From JANSWO01 sp964351875 (GTDB lineage Bacteria > Pseudomonadota > Gammaproteobacteria > Pseudomonadales > Azotimanducaceae), in assembly GCA_964351875.1 (NCBI GenBank), contig CAYGQC010000003.1:1-64000 (forward strand): 64,000 nt of DNA, read 5' to 3'. The notes under the pieces were generated by a model. It was not told where the DNA came from and made no database searches. It was given only the letters and a program-made list of their open reading frames with translations. The position numbers and the translations under genes are program-made. Below are positions 24,903-33,968 of the stretch, piece after piece. Numbering within the stretch: the stretch's first letter is position 1; every line of letters begins with the position of its first letter.

Positions 24903-26459
24903 ATGGCCGTCGATATCGATAACACCCGCAAAGCCGCAGTCTTCGAGGACTTGTCACCAGCCGCTCTCGCTGAGCTGTCCGTCGTACGCGGCGAAGGCCA
25001 ATTCAGTGCATCAGGCGCAATCGTCGTTGAAACTGGCCACCGCACCGGCCGCTCGCCGAAAGACCGCTTTATCGTCGACGAGCCAAGCACGTCTGAGTCC
25101 ATCGATTGGGGCGACGTCAACCAGCCCATTGGCGCTGATGTGTTCGATGCGTTGTGGGAGCGCGTATCAATGCACATGTCGGAGCGAGAGACCTTCCTGT
25201 CGCATCTGCATGTCGGTGCAGATCCTGAGCACTATCTTCCGATCGAAGTGAACACTGAGTACGCGTGGCACGCACTGTTCGGCCGGTCGCTGTTCATCAA
25301 GCCCGAGCACTACAACCCGCACAACAAGAACACCTGGCAGATCATCAACGCGCCGACTTTCACGTGCGATCCCGCGCGCGACGGTACCAATAGCGATGGC
25401 ACTGTCATGATCAACTTCAGCGAGCGACGAGTGCTGATCGCTGGCATGCGCTACGCCGGCGAAATGAAGAAATCCATGTTCTCCGTGCTCAACTTCCTGC
25501 TGCCTGAGAAAGACGTGCTGCCGATGCACTGCTCAGCGAACGTTAACTCCGACGGCGACGTAACCCTGTTCTTCGGTCTGTCGGGCACCGGCAAAACGAC
25601 GCTGTCATCCGACCCGACCTGCGAGCTTATCGGCGATGACGAGCACGGTTGGGGCAAGGGCACCGTGTTCAACTTTGAGGGCGGCTGCTACGCCAAATGT
25701 ATTGATCTGAGCCGCGAAAACGAGCCTGTAATCTTCGACGCCATTCGCTTCGGCGCCATCGTCGAAAACGTCGTGGTCGATGAGAATCGCCAGCCCGACT
25801 ACAAGAACAGCTCGCTCACCGAGAACACCCGAGCGTGCTACCCGCGCGACAACATCGAGCTGAAAGTCCCGGACAATCGCGCCGGCGAACCGAAGGCCGT
25901 TGTGTTCCTGACCTGCGACGTCAGCGGCGTGTTGCCGCCAGTATCGATACTGTCCAAGGAAGCCGCTGCCTATCACTTCCTGTCCGGCTACACCGCCGCT
26001 GTCGGCTCCACGGAGATCGGCTCCACTGAAGCCTATAAAGCGACTTTCTCTACCTGCTTCGGCGCACCGTTTTTCCCGCGTCCCGCCGGCGTCTATGCAG
26101 ACCTGCTGATCAAGCGCATCGAAGACTTCGGCTCGAAGGTGTATCTGGTTAACACCGGCTGGACCGGCGGCGGCTATGGCGTCGGCAAGCGATTCCCGAT
26201 TCCGGTGACTCGCGCCATCATCCATGCTGTGCAATCTGGCGCTTTAGAAGGCGCAGAAACCACACACCTCGACTCATTGAATCTCGATGTGCCGAAAGCG
26301 CTGCAAGGGGTTGATGCGAACATGCTGAACCCTCGCGATACGTGGGCCGACAAGGCCGCGTATGACGCGGCAGCGGCGAGCCTGACTGAGAAGTTCCAGG
26401 CCAATTTCACGAAGTTCAACGTGCCCGAGAAGATCGTCGCGGCAGGCCCCGGAGCCTAG
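24903..26459 (+). CDS. pckA: Phosphoenolpyruvate carboxykinase (ATP)
   Basis: A 518-residue ATP-type PEPCK. The P-loop GLSGTGKTT is at 225-233, followed by the metal-binding DDEHGWGKG and NFEGGCYAKCIDL. The substrate-binding TGRSPKDRF lies near residue 48 and the adenine-binding RRVLIAGMRYAGEMKK near 180. It converts oxaloacetate and ATP to PEP, the entry step of gluconeogenesis. Length is close to the E. coli enzyme. A CATAAT -10-like box lies about 30 bases upstream, without a clear -35. Confidence 0.96.
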   Translation: MAVDIDNTRKAAVFEDLSPAALAELSVVRGEGQFSASGAIVVETGHRTGRSPKDRFIVDEPSTSESIDWGDVNQPIGADVFDALWERVSMHMSERETFLSHLHVGADPEHYLPIEVNTEYAWHALFGRSLFIKPEHYNPHNKNTWQIINAPTFTCDPARDGTNSDGTVMINFSERRVLIAGMRYAGEMKKSMFSVLNFLLPEKDVLPMHCSANVNSDGDVTLFFGLSGTGKTTLSSDPTCELIGDDEHGWGKGTVFNFEGGCYAKCIDLSRENEPVIFDAIRFGAIVENVVVDENRQPDYKNSSLTENTRACYPRDNIELKVPDNRAGEPKAVVFLTCDVSGVLPPVSILSKEAAAYHFLSGYTAAVGSTEIGSTEAYKATFSTCFGAPFFPRPAGVYADLLIKRIEDFGSKVYLVNTGWTGGGYGVGKRFPIPVTRAIIHAVQSGALEGAETTHLDSLNLDVPKALQGVDANMLNPRDTWADKAAYDAAAASLTEKFQANFTKFNVPEKIVAAGPGA

Positions 26460-26507
26460 CTCCCGACGAATGGGACACGAATCCGGCGAGACAGGAGGCA
26501 GCTGAAG

Positions 26508-26566
26508 GGCGGGCTCCTGGCGGCGGCTTTCCTGATCAACCCTGCCGCTGAGCGGGGCAGCCCGCC
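26508..26566. terminator. Structured 3' region after pckA
   Basis: GGCGGGCT (26508-26515) pairs with AGCCCGCC (26559-26566), and a shorter competing CTGCCGC/GCGGGGCAG hairpin lies inside. No T tract follows. Could act in termination or mRNA stability. Confidence 0.35.
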
Positions 26567-26699
26567 GAGTGAGCTTCCCTGACTATCGATTCTCTGCCCA
26601 TCGATTCTCTGACTATCAATATAGCCGCAGTATCAGGAAGGTTTGTCCGATCCCGGCGCGGGCGCTACGCTACGCGCCTTCTTTCTGTGGGGACACATC

Positions 26700-28238
26700 G
26701 TGACGCTGGCAGTTGACCTCGCCGCACTATCGGACGCCGGCCCCGATACCCTGCTTGCTCGTGGCGTTGAGAAGGAGAGCCTTCGCGTTGCCGCTAGCGG
26801 CAATCTGTCTGGCCGGGGGCATCCCCGTGCGCTCGGTTCAGCGCTGACGCACCCCAACATCACAACTGACTTCAGCGAGTCTCAACTGGAACTCATTACC
26901 GGCGTGCACGGCACCATAGACGGCTGCGTGGAGGAATTGACCCGAGTGCACCAGTTCGTGCACGCCAACCTCGACGGCGAACTGATGTGGCCTGGCAGCA
27001 TGCCGTGCATGGTGGGTGCGGCAGACGATGTCCCTATTGGCCGCTACGGCAGCTCGAATATTGCAAAGGCAAAATCCATCTATCGCCGGGGCCTGGCAAA
27101 TCGCTACGGTGCCCTGATGCAAACCATCTCGGGTATCCACTACAACTTCTCGCTAACCGAAGCCGCCTGGCAGGCACTGGCGAGGTCTCGCGGACATCAG
27201 ATCGATCGCACTGCGGCCTACCTCGGACTGATTCGAAACTTTCGCCGTTACTCCTGGCTGCTGATCTACCTCTTCGGCGCATCGCCGGCAGTGTGTAAAT
27301 CGTTCACCCGTGGCATGGAGCATGGCCTTGACGACTTCGACGATGGCACACACTTTTTGCCCTACGCCACATCACTGCGAATGGGACGCCTCGGCTATCA
27401 GAGCGACGCTCAGAAAACCTTGCACATCTCGTACAACAATTTGGCTGACTACGCCAAGACCATGCGCTTTGGCCTGACAACACCCTACCCCGAGTACGAA
27501 GCGATTGGCCTCAAACGCGACGGCGAGTATCAACAACTCAACACATCTCTGCTGCAGATCGAAAATGAGTTCTATGGCGCAATCCGGCCCAAGCGCACCA
27601 TCGCAACCGGCGAGCGCCCCCTGACCGCGCTCACCGGCCGCGGAGTCGAGTACGTCGAGGTTCGCTGCATGGATCTGAACCCGTTCCTGCCAACGGGTAT
27701 CGACGCCGGGACCATGCGTTTTCTGGATGCTTTCCTCCTCAGTTGCCTGTTGTCGGACAGCCCCTTCGATACGCCCGCTGAATCCGAGGCGATGCAAGAC
27801 AACCAGATTGCGATCGTTGAGCGTGGCCGCGAACCGGGACTCACCCTCAGCCAAAATGGCGACCAGCGCTCGATGGCCGAATGGGCACACGCTCTGCTGG
27901 CCCACGGCGAGACAGTCGCGCAAATGCTTGATGGCGAAGGCGAGCCGCTGCACCAGCAGGCGCTCGCTGAGCAGCGCGACAAGATAGACAATCCGGCGCT
28001 CACCGCCTCCGCGCGTATCGTGGATCAGATGACGGAGCAGGGCGTGCCGTTTTTCCGACTCACCATGAACCTGGCGCTAGAGCACGCTGAGCGATTTAGA
28101 AACTCGCCGCTGAGCTCGGCCGCGACCGAGCAGATGCGTGAGGTGAGCCAGCAGTCGCTCGCCAGGCAATCGGCTATCGAAGCTAGCGAGACGGAGAGCT
28201 TTGAAGTCTTTCTGGAGCGCTATCTGGCTCTGCCGTGA
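26700..28238 (+). CDS. gshA: Glutamate-cysteine ligase (gamma-proteobacterial type)
   Basis: About 512 residues from GTG 26700, which has GGGGAC shortly upstream; E. coli GshA is of similar size. The N-terminal LARGVEKESLRVAASGNLSGRGHP and FSESQLELITGVHG are the ATP-grasp-like glutamate-binding motifs of this family. KSIYRRGLANRYGALMQTISGIHYNFSL and VEYVEVRCMDLNPF lie further on. It makes gamma-glutamylcysteine, the first step of glutathione synthesis. The stop overlaps the acpH start by four bases (GTGA). Confidence 0.94.
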   Translation: MTLAVDLAALSDAGPDTLLARGVEKESLRVAASGNLSGRGHPRALGSALTHPNITTDFSESQLELITGVHGTIDGCVEELTRVHQFVHANLDGELMWPGSMPCMVGAADDVPIGRYGSSNIAKAKSIYRRGLANRYGALMQTISGIHYNFSLTEAAWQALARSRGHQIDRTAAYLGLIRNFRRYSWLLIYLFGASPAVCKSFTRGMEHGLDDFDDGTHFLPYATSLRMGRLGYQSDAQKTLHISYNNLADYAKTMRFGLTTPYPEYEAIGLKRDGEYQQLNTSLLQIENEFYGAIRPKRTIATGERPLTALTGRGVEYVEVRCMDLNPFLPTGIDAGTMRFLDAFLLSCLLSDSPFDTPAESEAMQDNQIAIVERGREPGLTLSQNGDQRSMAEWAHALLAHGETVAQMLDGEGEPLHQQALAEQRDKIDNPALTASARIVDQMTEQGVPFFRLTMNLALEHAERFRNSPLSSAATEQMREVSQQSLARQSAIEASETESFEVFLERYLALP

Positions 28239-28840
28239 ATTTCTTGGCGCACTGCCTGCTGGCCGGTGATACCGACGAGTTTCCGGACCCCGCTTTAGTT
28301 GCCGGCGGCGTGCTCGGCGACTTCGTCAAGGGTCGCGTTGATCCTGCGCTTCCCGAGGGGCTCCAGGCCGGCATTCATCTGCATCGCCACATTGACGCAC
28401 GCAGCAACGCAAACGCAGCCCTGCGCCGCAGCATCGCCCGTTTCGAGCCACCGCATCGCCGCCTGGCACCCGTGTATGTAGATCTAATCGCCGACCATCT
28501 TCTCGCGCAGGCGTTTCATGAGCACCATCGCTGGGAACTCAATGCGTTCACGCAGCGGTGCTACGCGGCGCTCGATGAATACCGCCGCTATTTCCCGCCA
28601 CACTCGGAGCGCTTTCTGAACTACGCAGCCGATACGGACCTGTTTGCCCGCTATCAGCAGGAGGATGTGCTGCTCGAGTTGTTTGCGAGCATCAATCGTC
28701 GTTTGAAGCGACGTATCGATCAGACGGGGCTACAGGAACATGTCGCGATGCTGATGCCCGCACTCGCAGAGGACTTTCAAACCTACCTGCCCGAACTCAC
28801 GACCGACGCGGATGCCTGGCGCAGGTCAAATTCAGGCTAG
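28235..28840 (+). CDS. acpH: ACP phosphodiesterase
   Basis: A 201-residue protein with a GTG start overlapping the gshA stop. The N-terminal NFLAHCLLAG...VAGGVLGDFVKG and GIHLHRHIDARSNA, then YVDLIADHLLAQAF, are the AcpH/YajB signatures of acyl-carrier-protein phosphodiesterase. It removes 4'-phosphopantetheine from holo-ACP. Metal-coordinating His and Asp residues are present in these motifs. Its stop overlaps the FliL-like gene's stop (CTAG shared, convergent). Confidence 0.88.
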   Translation: MNFLAHCLLAGDTDEFPDPALVAGGVLGDFVKGRVDPALPEGLQAGIHLHRHIDARSNANAALRRSIARFEPPHRRLAPVYVDLIADHLLAQAFHEHHRWELNAFTQRCYAALDEYRRYFPPHSERFLNYAADTDLFARYQQEDVLLELFASINRRLKRRIDQTGLQEHVAMLMPALAEDFQTYLPELTTDADAWRRSNSG

Positions 28841-29253
28841 CGCTGGACGATGAAGTTGGTGAACAGCACGTCCTGGATGTACGCCTCGCCCTCTTCCTGA
28901 ACCAGCAGCTCATTAAGTTTGACGACTGCTTCGCTGCGCATCTCCTGGCGACCTTCACTGGTCGATACCGTGCCTTCGTCTTGTCGCGAGAGCAGCAGAA
29001 CGATCGCATTACGCATCAGGGGCAGATGGTATTTGACCGCCGCTTCCGCCGCCGAGCTACCCGTCTTAACGTTCACGTCGGCCTTGAGATATTTGAGATG
29101 CCCGGTTTCGGAGAAATCGAAATTGGTAATAAACGTCGGCTTGAGTTCCAGGTAGCGTGGCTCTTCCAGCGGTGCTTCCTCGGCGGCAAGCGAATGCGCG
29201 CTGAGGGCGAGCAATGACGGAACGATGAGGCTGACGAATCGCGAGGCATTCAT
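28837..29253 (-). CDS. FliL-like exported protein
   Basis: A 138-residue protein. It has a cleavable-looking signal (SLIVPSLLALSAHSLAAEE) rather than the uncleaved single N-terminal helix of classical FliL. The remainder (YLELKPTFITNFDF...YLKADVNVKTGSSAAEAAVKYHLPLMRNAIVLLLSRQ...EGRQEMRSEAVVKLNELL...IQDVLFTNFIVQ) matches the FliL domain. No flagellar genes are near. Similar non-flagellar FliL paralogues occur in Pseudomonas. It may have another periplasmic role. Confidence 0.82.
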   Translation of the reverse strand: MNASRFVSLIVPSLLALSAHSLAAEEAPLEEPRYLELKPTFITNFDFSETGHLKYLKADVNVKTGSSAAEAAVKYHLPLMRNAIVLLLSRQDEGTVSTSEGRQEMRSEAVVKLNELLVQEEGEAYIQDVLFTNFIVQR

Positions 29254-29360
29254 GAGGTGTTTCCTACGGGAGCTGCCCTGAAAGCATAGTTGACCAGCGC
29301 CAGCGCGCTAGTAACCTACCGGGCACGTTCGAGACCGCAGCACCACAGGATCACACCTCC

Positions 29361-30341
29361 ATGAAAGCCATACTTTGTCACGCCAACGGCATGCCCGAAG
29401 ACCTCGTTATCGATGAGGTCGATGATCTCGAGCCCGGTCCTGGCCAGGTTGTGATCGATGTCCATGCGGCGGCGCTGAATTTCCCCGATGTCCTCATGAT
29501 CCAGGGCAAATACCAGAGCCAACCGCCTTTCCCGTTTTCCCCGGGCGGTGAAGTATCCGGGATCGTGAGAGCAATCGGCGAGGGCGTAGATAACGTCAAG
29601 ATCGGCGATCCAGTATTCGCCGGCTCGGGAACCGGTGGTTTTGCAGAACAGGCGATCATGCCGGCCGCAGCCACCTCGCCCGTGCCGAAAGGCATGAGCT
29701 TTGCTCAGGCCTCCGGAATCCGCACGACCTACGGCACGAGCTACTACGCACTCAAACAGCGAGCACAGCTCAAACCGGGCGAAACGATGCTCGTACTGGG
29801 CGCTGCTGGCGGTGTCGGCATCGCCGCCGTTGAGCTGGGCAAAGCCATGGGGGCACGGGTCATCGCCGCAGCCAGCAGTAAAGAGAAACTGGCGGCGGCC
29901 AAAGCCGCCGGAGCAGACGAGCTCATCGACTACAGCGACGGCCAGATCAAGGATAAGGTGAAAGCTCTGACCGACGGCAAAGGCGCAGATGTCATCTACG
30001 ATCCCGTCGGTGGCGAGCTGTTCGATCAATGCATGCGCTGCATCAACTGGGACGGTCGGATCCTCGTCATCGGCTTCGCTGCCGGCGACATCCCCAAAGT
30101 GCCGATTAACCTGGTGCTCTTGAAGAGCTGCCAGATCGTGGGCGTGTTCTACGGCGCCTTCGCGGCGAGATTTCCGAAAGACAACGCTCAGAATTTCGCC
30201 GAGATTTTGCAGTTGCACGCCGACGGCAAGATCAATCCGCTCGTTGGCAAGACGTTCGCCTTTGAAGACTATGCAGCCGCACTGCGCTGCCTTATGGACC
30301 GGCAGGCCATTGGCAAAGTGGTGCTCGAGGTACGCGCATGA
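29361..30341 (+). CDS. NADPH:quinone reductase-like MDR oxidoreductase
   Basis: A 326-residue zinc-independent member of the medium-chain dehydrogenase/reductase family. The N-terminal domain has AAALNFPDVLMIQGKYQ and GGEVSGIVRAIGEGV. The Rossmann motif VLGAAGGVGIAAVELGKAMGARV lies near residue 145. It probably reduces quinones or enones with NADPH. The gene overlaps dsbB by four bases (ATGA), so the two are co-translated. Confidence 0.9.
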   Translation: MKAILCHANGMPEDLVIDEVDDLEPGPGQVVIDVHAAALNFPDVLMIQGKYQSQPPFPFSPGGEVSGIVRAIGEGVDNVKIGDPVFAGSGTGGFAEQAIMPAAATSPVPKGMSFAQASGIRTTYGTSYYALKQRAQLKPGETMLVLGAAGGVGIAAVELGKAMGARVIAAASSKEKLAAAKAAGADELIDYSDGQIKDKVKALTDGKGADVIYDPVGGELFDQCMRCINWDGRILVIGFAAGDIPKVPINLVLLKSCQIVGVFYGAFAARFPKDNAQNFAEILQLHADGKINPLVGKTFAFEDYAAALRCLMDRQAIGKVVLEVRA

Positions 30342-30832
30342 ACAAGCTGACAGCAGAGCACTGGGCAACGGTCATCGCTGCGATTGCCGGGCTTTGCTTC
30401 GCCGCAGCAATTGTCCTCGAATTTGGCCTGGCCATGGAGCCGTGCGCGCTTTGCCTGTCGCAACGATGGTTTATCGGGCTGGCAGGCCTGTGCGCGCTTG
30501 CGGGATTGGCGCACAACCCGAATCTCGGCGTCTATCCACTGCTGACCCTGCTGGCCTGCGCTGGCGGGGCGTACTTCTCCGGCAAGCAACTGTGGCTGCA
30601 AAGCCTGCCGGCCGACCAGGTGCCAAGCTGCACCCGGCCAGTCGCTGACCTGTGGGAAATGGGTGCCTACGGAGATGCCATCGCGGCGATGACCCAGGGC
30701 ACGGGAAACTGCGCCGAGGTCGACCTGTTTCTGGGCTTATCACTCGCCGCCTGGGCACTCGCGGGATTTTGCGCCGTTTTCGCACTAGCGATCATGCAGT
30801 GGCGAGCGAGCCTCATACAGGTCTGGCGCTAG
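30338..30832 (+). CDS. dsbB: Disulfide bond formation protein DsbB
   Basis: A 164-residue integral membrane protein with four helices. The first periplasmic loop has CALC (Cys36-Cys39) followed by QRW, and the second loop has Cys98 (VPSC) and Cys125 (TGNC), the two pairs needed for DsbB redox relay. It re-oxidises DsbA using ubiquinone. The second pair spacing is normal for the family. Following genes rsd and the WD40-like lipoprotein match the dsb-algQ order of Pseudomonas. Confidence 0.92.
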   Translation: MNKLTAEHWATVIAAIAGLCFAAAIVLEFGLAMEPCALCLSQRWFIGLAGLCALAGLAHNPNLGVYPLLTLLACAGGAYFSGKQLWLQSLPADQVPSCTRPVADLWEMGAYGDAIAAMTQGTGNCAEVDLFLGLSLAAWALAGFCAVFALAIMQWRASLIQVWR

Positions 30833-30931
30833 CGGCATAGCGCGCGCGGCTGACTAACGACGAGGGGCTACTGACGACTGGCGAGCTGAAATCTATGGAC
30901 TACCTTTGCAATACACACAAAGGGGAACACC

Positions 30932-31357
30932 ATGGAAACTCGTCAATCAGGAACCATCGAGCAACTGATCAACGCAAGACCGACCTTGCTGGCCCGTATC
31001 GTCAAACTCGACAACGCGCTGCAAGCCAACCACCAGGACCTGGCAGAAATCCTTCGCTGCCGATTATGCGATGACCTCGTCGACTACTGCTCCCGCGGAC
31101 ACTTCCAGATTTTCGAAACGGCGACACAACACACGGTCTCCGCAACCGTTGCCGCGCTGAGCGCCACCACAGATTCGCTTATCACTTTCAGTGAAACGTT
31201 TGGCGAAGCTGGCGTCGCCATTCCGCACGAGCTTCGCACCAGCCTCGCTCGACTCGTCGACGTACTCGACACTCGCTTCGACATAGAAGATCAATATCTC
31301 GCCAGCGCTCGATCACACGAGCAAGCCAGCCAGGCAACAGCCGCCCTGCAAGCCTGA
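30932..31357 (+). CDS. rsd: Rsd/AlgQ anti-sigma-70 factor
   Basis: A 141-residue mostly helical protein with a GGGG ribosome site (AAGGGGAACACC) before ATG 30932. The family core is RPTLLARIVKLDNAL, LCDDLVDYCSRGHFQIFE and LSATTDSLITFSETFG. Rsd/AlgQ proteins bind the housekeeping sigma factor and favour alternative sigma factors. The location just downstream of dsbB is also the Pseudomonas algQ context, which supports the name. Confidence 0.85.
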   Translation: METRQSGTIEQLINARPTLLARIVKLDNALQANHQDLAEILRCRLCDDLVDYCSRGHFQIFETATQHTVSATVAALSATTDSLITFSETFGEAGVAIPHELRTSLARLVDVLDTRFDIEDQYLASARSHEQASQATAALQA

Positions 31358-31388
31358 CAAACGCAGAGCATCAGTTGGAAGCCAAGAC

Positions 31389-32354
31389 ATGCGCCTACCC
31401 TTCAACGCACTGCTGCGAATCGCTTTCGGCATCACGCTACTTGCCGGGTGTGATGGCGCAGAAAGCCCAGTCGTTGTTGGTGAGCTGGCAGCACAGGGCG
31501 TGTACAACGGCGCTATCAGCGAGCAGTACACAATCGTGGGCTCTCTCAATCACGGAGTAAGTCTCTGGCGAAACCGCGATGTCGAGCGCCTGTACGACTG
31601 GCGCCACAGCGACGGCGAATTCACAGAATTGGTCGCCGGCAACATCTCAGCAGATGGCCTGCGAGCCGTGACCACCGACCCGCGTACGCTGGTGCTGTGG
31701 GATACGAGCACTGGCCAGGCGCTGGAATACTGGGCGACACCTGCCGCCGTCCTCGACGTCACCTTGTTGTCCGATGGCCGCCGAGCTCTCCTGGGTATGA
31801 AAGATCACAGTGCGCTCTTGTTCGACGCTGCGGACGGCAGCTACCTGGCGACTCTCCTGCACGAAGGCCCAGTTATTGATGTGGACGTAAGCAGCAACGA
31901 TCTGCTGGCGTTAACCGCATCAGAAGACGAAACGGCGAGGCTGTGGCGCTTGCCCGACGGTACGCCCAGCTACGTGCTCGAACACGACAACCCCGTAACT
32001 CTTGCAGCGCTGTCTCCGGACGGGCGCTTTGCCTTTACCGCAAGCCAGGGGCGCTGGTACGGCCTGTGGGACACGGCCAGTGGACGGCGCTTACACACCT
32101 TCGGAGACCGCAATACCGGCGCGACATCCGCGGTGTTCAGCCACGACGGCCGGCACGTCGCGGTCGGCTTCGTCAACCGGGAAGTGAAACTCTACGACAC
32201 GGCAACCGGGCGTGAGATTCGTCACTGGCGGGTGAGCAGCGCGAACCCGTGGCGCAACAACGGCTCCGCAATCGTCGCGCTAAGTTTCGCGGATAACGGC
32301 AGCATACTTGCTTTAACTGGCGGTGGCCGCTTACTCCAGCTTCGCAGAACCTGA
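31389..32354 (+). CDS. WD40-repeat lipoprotein
   Basis: A 321-residue protein with a lipobox (LLAGC, Cys about residue 21), so likely a periplasmic lipoprotein. The body has at least five WD40-type units ending in patterns such as TARLWRL, YGLWDTASG, VKLYDTATG and LVLWDTSTG, which form a beta-propeller. Such propellers usually act as protein-binding scaffolds. It follows rsd by 31 bases. Partners are unknown. Confidence 0.87.
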   Translation: MRLPFNALLRIAFGITLLAGCDGAESPVVVGELAAQGVYNGAISEQYTIVGSLNHGVSLWRNRDVERLYDWRHSDGEFTELVAGNISADGLRAVTTDPRTLVLWDTSTGQALEYWATPAAVLDVTLLSDGRRALLGMKDHSALLFDAADGSYLATLLHEGPVIDVDVSSNDLLALTASEDETARLWRLPDGTPSYVLEHDNPVTLAALSPDGRFAFTASQGRWYGLWDTASGRRLHTFGDRNTGATSAVFSHDGRHVAVGFVNREVKLYDTATGREIRHWRVSSANPWRNNGSAIVALSFADNGSILALTGGGRLLQLRRT

Positions 32355-33048
32355 TCGTAAACCCAGAGTAACGCTCACAATTTAATACCGAAATGCCCTT
32401 GCAGGCCGGCTCCGCGAGTGTAGACTTTATCCACAGCCTGGGTCTTCGACCCATAGCTGGGGGAAGGCGACTAAACTCAACGACGACGGCTGCGAAGCCC
32501 CGATAAATTGCCCGATCTCTTTGCCAATGCCCAACAGCAAACCGCAAAGCGTTCCGCGAATTTCCAATTGCTGGCATAGACCAGCTTCAAACGCTCCCAC
32601 TCGACAACGGCGGGCAGCAATTGAGAAAAGGAAATCGCGACAAGCCAGAGGCAAATCAGGCTTTGCGACGACCCACGCAGCGTGGAGTCAGCCGACAACT
32701 TTGTGTCAACCCGCCACGTGAGTCCGCGATCATCAGCATGCTGCTGTGGTGGTGAGGCTTCGTTGTGTCGGCCGGTGCACGTGCACCTTGATCGAGCAAC
32801 TGTAGCTTTTCGCTCTGCAGCCGCAAACGTCCGGCTCGAATGTCGATCATTCGAGTCCACTCGCGCTTGATGTGACCGGCAGGTGGTCTCTGCCCGTTTG
32901 ATCCGTCCGTGAGAGCGGCGGAGTGCGGGCTACCGATTGAGACGTCGCAGGAAGCGACACACGCACGCGCAGGTGCTCAAACGCGCGCGCAAAGGACACA
33001 TCGAATCTCGGTAGACGCTGAGATCGATCACTTAGGGGGCTGTTGGCC
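32355..33048. other. Intergenic region before parA-like gene
   Basis: Almost 700 bases. A minus-strand frame at 32477-32860 is open but shows no family signature or ribosome site. A hairpin at 32439-32453 (TGGGTC-TTC-GACCCA, extended by CAGC/GCTG) lies about 85 bases after the WD40 lipoprotein and may terminate it. Confidence 0.5.
32434..32459. terminator. Hairpin after the WD40 lipoprotein gene
   Basis: TGGGTC-TTC-GACCCA (6-bp stem, triloop) extended by CAGC/GCTG around a small internal loop. It lacks a T tract, so a factor-independent terminator role is weak. Confidence 0.35.
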
Positions 33049-33837
33049 ATGGAGCCAGACTTGCAACGCGTACGCCGAATCCTCGTCGTCAACGGAAAAG
33101 GCGGCTGCGGAAAAACAACCATCGCGACAAACCTCGCTGTTGCCTACGCCAATGCTGGGCGACAGGTTGCGCTTATTGACCAGGACCAGCAGGGTTCATC
33201 CGCCGAATGGCATCGGGTGCGTTCGGAGCGCTCCGACGACATACGCCTGATCGAAGCTTTTCGCCGGGAAGGCATGTACGAAACCCGAACATTCCAGACT
33301 CGTATGCCGAGCGATGTTGATCGAGTAATCATGGACACCACCTCGGTAGGTCACAGCCACGACCTCGAAGCGCTCATCAAAAACGCCGACATCATCCTCG
33401 TACCGATGATGGCATCCGCGATCGACATGCGAGTCAGCATGCGTTTTCTGACCGACCTGGTCACTCATAGAGCCTTCCGGGCGCGCCCCAAAGCGGTGGG
33501 CGTTGTTGTCAATCGCGTGCATGCAGAGCGGGGCCTTCCAGACAGCGTCGCCCATTTCTTAAGCTGCGCCGACATTCCCCACGTCGCCACGCTGCACGAT
33601 GACAAGGGTTACTCGGAAGCCGCCGAACTCGGCCGGGGGGTCAGCGAACTGGCTGACGAGTCCGAGGGAGAAAGCTTAATCCGTGAGCACGCTGCGCTCG
33701 AGACGCTTATGGAGTGGGTGGACAACCAGCCGATCTGCAGCCGAGTGACGGTTGCGGCACTGCGACAACGGCCGCTCGGCGCCAAGCGCCAGGCCCTTGA
33801 GTCCGATCAGGACAGCGACACCGCCGCTCGCGCCTGA
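33049..33837 (+). CDS. Orphan ParA-family ATPase
   Basis: About 262 residues from ATG 33049. GGGGG lies 9-10 bases upstream; a TTG at 33043 is an alternative start. The deviant Walker A NGKGGCGKTT has both Lys17 and Lys22. Walker B/switch lies in VIMDTTSVGHSHD. The family pattern is LIDQDQQGSSAEW (Walker A'), DIILVPMMASAIDM and GVVVNRVH. No parB or partner gene is adjacent, and it is not the chromosomal soj/parA next to gidA. It may position a protein complex or pole-localised machinery, but no cue reveals which. Confidence 0.85.
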   Translation: MEPDLQRVRRILVVNGKGGCGKTTIATNLAVAYANAGRQVALIDQDQQGSSAEWHRVRSERSDDIRLIEAFRREGMYETRTFQTRMPSDVDRVIMDTTSVGHSHDLEALIKNADIILVPMMASAIDMRVSMRFLTDLVTHRAFRARPKAVGVVVNRVHAERGLPDSVAHFLSCADIPHVATLHDDKGYSEAAELGRGVSELADESEGESLIREHAALETLMEWVDNQPICSRVTVAALRQRPLGAKRQALESDQDSDTAARA

Positions 33838-33968
33838 CCCGGACTCCCCCGCCTTCGCATCAATCGGCGCTACCGCCACTCGGTAGCGCCATCGATGCAT
33901 ACCCGACTACCCCGGGTTAAGCTGCGCCGCTCGATTTCCACGCAGGCGCGCAAGCGAAGCGCAACCAC

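Noticed and set aside
32477..32860. Minus-strand hypothetical gene
   Set aside because: Open for 127 codons but with low-complexity Ser/Arg/Trp composition, no ribosome site and no family feature.
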